A stretch of DNA of 7,883 nucleotides from Oscillospiraceae bacterium (GTDB lineage Bacteria > Bacillota > Clostridia > Oscillospirales > Oscillospiraceae). Both the position numbers and the translations under genes were made by a program. Location of the stretch: assembly GCA_020025675.1 (NCBI GenBank), contig JAHHRS010000065.1, forward strand, positions 1-7,883. Reading direction: 5' to 3'. This document shows, in pieces, positions 5,772 to 7,883 of this stretch; the first letter of the stretch is position 1, and each line of letters opens with the position of its first letter. The notes under the pieces are model-generated. The model saw only the letters and a list, made by a program, of their open reading frames with translations. It searched no databases and was not told the origin of the DNA.

Positions 5772-7073
5772 TTAAGCTATGCCGAATACCATGCAGAGAA
5801 CCATGTAGAGCAGGCAGCGCAGTATGGTCAGAACAACAGTAAGAGCGAAGATTATGGGGAAGTAAACATCCTTGAATCTCACACCTGCAACAGTGCACTC
5901 AGTCTGGAGAAAACCTGCGGTGGGCAGGGAGTCAAGACCCAGAGAGGCAAAGACGGTGGTTCTGTGGAATGCGGCTGCATTGGTAAGTGCAGCTGCCTGC
6001 TGGAGAACAGGAGCAGCAAGAACCAGACCTGCGGAAGAAGAACCTGCAATACCTGCAATAAGGTTGGTTGCAATAAAGGTTATCATAAGGGGACTGCCCT
6101 TGAAGGACAGGATATTCTCAACAGCAATCATATAGCCGGGGCAGTTCTGGATAACAGCACCCAGACCCACAATAGCGGCTGCATTGATAATAGTGGTCAG
6201 GGACATGGAAATGGAGTCAGACATCACCTTGCGGTTATCCTCCCAGTTGCGGGGCAGGTACTTGAACTGAAGAACAATGATAGCCAGAACACCGCAGAGC
6301 AGAGCGGCCTCGACTTTAACCTTGAATATGTTGAGGACCAGGATAGGGATAAGCATGGGAATGAGAGAAGTTACCCAGTGAGGACCTTTTGCGTCCATAT
6401 CAAGGTCGCCTTCAGCCTCGATAGCACCGGTGCCGTATGCGGGAGCATAGCCCAGACCCTTAGCGGCAAGGCGTTTCTCGTACCATCTCATGTAGAGAAT
6501 ACCAACTACCAGAAATACTACGTTGCAGAAGATAGCAAGCATACCGCCGGCGCCCACAGTAGTGCCAAAGTAGTCTGCACAGAGAACGTTATTGGTGACA
6601 GGAACATAAGGAAGGGCAAGGCCTAAGTTAAGTCCCAGAGAGAAGCCGGCAATAACAGCGCCGCGGTTAACATTTGCTTTGCGGCAAAGTTTAAGCGCAA
6701 TGGGGAACACAATGAACAGGGTAATAAAGCTGGAAACACCGGCTGCTGCCAGTATTGCAGTAAATACACAAACACCTACGGAAACGTTTTTAGGACCGGA
6801 AATTTTCAAAATAGTGCGTGCAAGACTGTCAGCACCGCCGGTAACCTCAAGAAGCTTGCCGAACAATGCGCCCAAAGTAAAGAGGATCAACCACTGTTTT
6901 GCAAATCCGACCAGACCGCCCATGTATATGTTAAGCAGGCCGTCATAAACATCCATTTTGTATATAAGGATAAGAAGAAGTGAAACTAAAATACCTCCGA
7001 ATAAGGTGGGAACATTCTTGTAGCAGAAAATACTGATAAGTAATACTGCACCGATAAGTATTGCTATGTCCAT
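5772..7073 (-). CDS. GntP-family (IT superfamily) organic-acid permease
   Basis: A 433-residue inner-membrane permease with about 12 hydrophobic segments, near the usual length for gluconate/hydroxybutyrate-type H+ symporters. Visible family features are FTLGALFGKLLEVTGGADSL (65-84), the AAGVSSFITLFIVFP stretch (110-124), a small-residue GSSSAG turn (344-349) and HRTTVFASLGLDSLPTAG (370-387). The last corresponds to the family's HR...SgglDsLPHNG motif, but with TA in place of HN. A hydrophilic mid-protein loop (about 205-230) separates the two halves. GGAG-type site AGGAG lies 7 nt before the ATG. The gene follows the TetR-family regulator in the same direction and ends at its own terminator. 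Codons are strongly optimised (GGT, GCT, GTT, ATC, AAC, CTG), and TTA, CTA and TCA are absent for about 280 codons, unlike neighbouring genes; this suggests high expression. Gluconate, hydroxybutyrate or another organic acid are all possible substrates. Confidence 0.85.
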   Translation of the reverse strand: MDIAILIGAVLLISIFCYKNVPTLFGGILVSLLLILIYKMDVYDGLLNIYMGGLVGFAKQWLILFTLGALFGKLLEVTGGADSLARTILKISGPKNVSVGVCVFTAILAAAGVSSFITLFIVFPIALKLCRKANVNRGAVIAGFSLGLNLGLALPYVPVTNNVLCADYFGTTVGAGGMLAIFCNVVFLVVGILYMRWYEKRLAAKGLGYAPAYGTGAIEAEGDLDMDAKGPHWVTSLIPMLIPILVLNIFKVKVEAALLCGVLAIIVLQFKYLPRNWEDNRKVMSDSISMSLTTIINAAAIVGLGAVIQNCPGYMIAVENILSFKGSPLMITFIATNLIAGIAGSSSAGLVLAAPVLQQAAALTNAAAFHRTTVFASLGLDSLPTAGFLQTECTVAGVRFKDVYFPIIFALTVVLTILRCLLYMVLCMVFGIA

Positions 7074-7108
7074 AATTACTCTCCTAAAAATTCTCTTTTT
7101 AATTTATG

Positions 7109-7119
7109 CTTGATACAAG
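7109..7119. promoter_or_regulatory. Short perfect dyad in the GntP permease leader
   Basis: CTTG-ATA-CAAG lies about 36 bp before the permease start. It is short, so chance is possible; it may be an operator half of the upstream TetR protein's control region or part of a leader hairpin. Confidence 0.25.
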
Positions 7120-7151
7120 ACGAAGGCTGCGAGTCAGCGTTCAATATGCCC

Positions 7152-7169
7152 TACATTCCCCAAAATGTA
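7152..7169. promoter_or_regulatory. Candidate operator dyad upstream of the GntP permease
   Basis: TACATT-CCCCAA-AATGTA is a perfect 6-bp inverted repeat with a 6-bp spacer, the size and symmetry expected for a TetR-family dimer site. It lies in the gap between the TetR gene and the permease. A weak promoter candidate (CTGACG at 7216-7221, 16 bp, TACACT at 7194-7199 on the minus strand) would place it just downstream of the transcription start. Assignment to the TetR protein is inference. Confidence 0.4.
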
Positions 7170-7232
7170 ATCTGGACATAGACCTGCCGGAAGAGTGTAC
7201 CCGATTTTAGCCTTACGTCAGTGTCAACTGAT

Positions 7233-7856
7233 TTATCTGGTCACATGGACCGCTTTGCAAATACTGTTTATATAAGGTTGCATAATTTCCTCAATTCGGT
7301 CCTCCATATCAAAGGCTCCGCCACTGAGGCACCAGTCAAAGGCTATACCCTTAACGATAGTTGCAAGGACCTCTGCTGCATGAGTAACGTTTACATCGTC
7401 TTTTAATAATCCCTCTTTTTTCGCCTCAGACAGGCAGTTTCCGGGAAAATTCCACATTGCTATAGGTGTCCTGTCGTTAAATCGGCGGACATCCAGTGAA
7501 TAATTGCTTGTATTATAGAAATTAGTAAAGAAATCTATGCCGATTTCTTCCATATATCTTGTCCACGCACGATAATAACTTATTATGCGTCGGTCAAAGC
7601 TAAGTCCTTTAACAGCTTCATCAAAATTATACTTTAATCTATACTCTGCGAATTTATCAAATATATAGTAGCTGAGCAAATCGTCCTTGGTTTTAAAATG
7701 GTAAAAGAAGGTACCGTTTGAAACTCCGGCAACTTTACATATATTACTTACCGTCAGATATGCAAAGCCTTTCTTTTTTAGTATGTCATCAGCGGCTTTA
7801 TAAATTTTTTCTTTCGTCTCTTGAGTTTTAATCTGCTTCGGAGTATTAAGAGTCAT
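7233..7856 (-). CDS. TetR/AcrR-family transcriptional regulator
   Basis: A 207-residue protein of typical TetR length. The N-terminal DNA-binding domain runs from about 11 to 60: ETKEKIYKAADDILKKKGF, then the helix-turn-helix TVSNICKVAGVSNGTFFYHF (35-54) and KTKDDLL, a near-consensus 'GVS.GTFYYHFK.KDDL' recognition region. The remaining 140 or so residues are the helical ligand-binding and dimerisation domain, which is too variable to name a ligand. The start has GGAGG 7 nt upstream (7864-7868 on the plus strand). The gene is followed after 159 bp by the GntP-family permease in the same orientation, with no evident terminator between them, so it probably regulates that permease and perhaps itself in response to the permease's substrate or a product. 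A short inverted repeat (AAACG at 7858-7862, CGTTT at 7877-7881) flanks its ribosome binding site. Its promoter lies outside the window. Confidence 0.93.
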   Translation of the reverse strand: MTLNTPKQIKTQETKEKIYKAADDILKKKGFAYLTVSNICKVAGVSNGTFFYHFKTKDDLLSYYIFDKFAEYRLKYNFDEAVKGLSFDRRIISYYRAWTRYMEEIGIDFFTNFYNTSNYSLDVRRFNDRTPIAMWNFPGNCLSEAKKEGLLKDDVNVTHAAEVLATIVKGIAFDWCLSGGAFDMEDRIEEIMQPYINSICKAVHVTR

Positions 7857-7883
7857 TAAACGTCCTCCTTATCAGGCGTTTGC

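Noticed and set aside
5724..6626. A 300-codon plus-strand open frame opposite the GntP permease gene
   Set aside because: It is in codon register with the minus-strand gene, so its lack of stops simply reflects the absence of TTA, CTA and TCA codons in that highly biased gene. The predicted product is rich in Cys, Gly, Asn and His, has no recognisable domain and lacks a ribosome binding site.
7222..7227. Perfect minus-strand TTGACA as a -35 box for the GntP permease
   Set aside because: The nearest plausible -10 (TACACT at 7194-7199) is 22 bp away, too far for a sigma-A promoter.

Overview
The window looks like a chromosomal segment of a low-to-moderate G+C Firmicute of class Clostridia, probably a gut-type Oscillospirales or Lachnospirales relative. 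This is inferred from strong AGGAG-type ribosome binding sites, sigma-A-like promoters with extended -10 elements, and the gene families present; no marker gene fixes the taxon. I see no mobile element, CRISPR array, rRNA or tRNA.

Layout. Positions 1-414 (+) hold the C-terminal end of an FtsX/BceB-type ABC transporter permease that begins outside the window. A gene-free stretch of about 300 bp follows, with a 13-bp hairpin and a good promoter. It leads to a single-gene unit for a LytR-CpsA-Psr (LCP) cell-wall ligase at 715-1725 (+). A shared terminator separates this from a convergent APC-superfamily amino-acid permease (1766-3190, -). All further genes are also on the minus strand. Reading in their own direction from the right edge, they are a TetR-family regulator (7233-7856), a GntP-family organic-acid permease (5772-7073) closed by an intrinsic terminator, and then a compact three-gene operon: DUF2975 membrane protein (5114-5563), a small YozG-like Cro/C1 helix-turn-helix protein (4891-5097) and a large DUF4173/DUF4153-type polytopic membrane protein (3410-4888).

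How the genes work together. The window is dominated by the cell envelope: two secondary transporters, one ABC permease fragment, a wall-polymer ligase and an uncharacterised membrane-protein operon with its own tiny regulator. The TetR gene lies directly upstream of, and in line with, the GntP permease, so it is the obvious candidate regulator. Dyad sequences in the 159-bp gap could be its operators. The permease gene has strikingly optimised codons, which suggests high expression when it is on.

Most of this is ordinary accessory or housekeeping content. The part with least known function is the DUF2975 / HTH / DUF4173 operon. The DUF2975-HTH pairing is a recurring Firmicute arrangement, but its biology is unresolved, and the tightly coupled large membrane protein is a plausible third component. 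I found no convincing evidence for a wholly new system.
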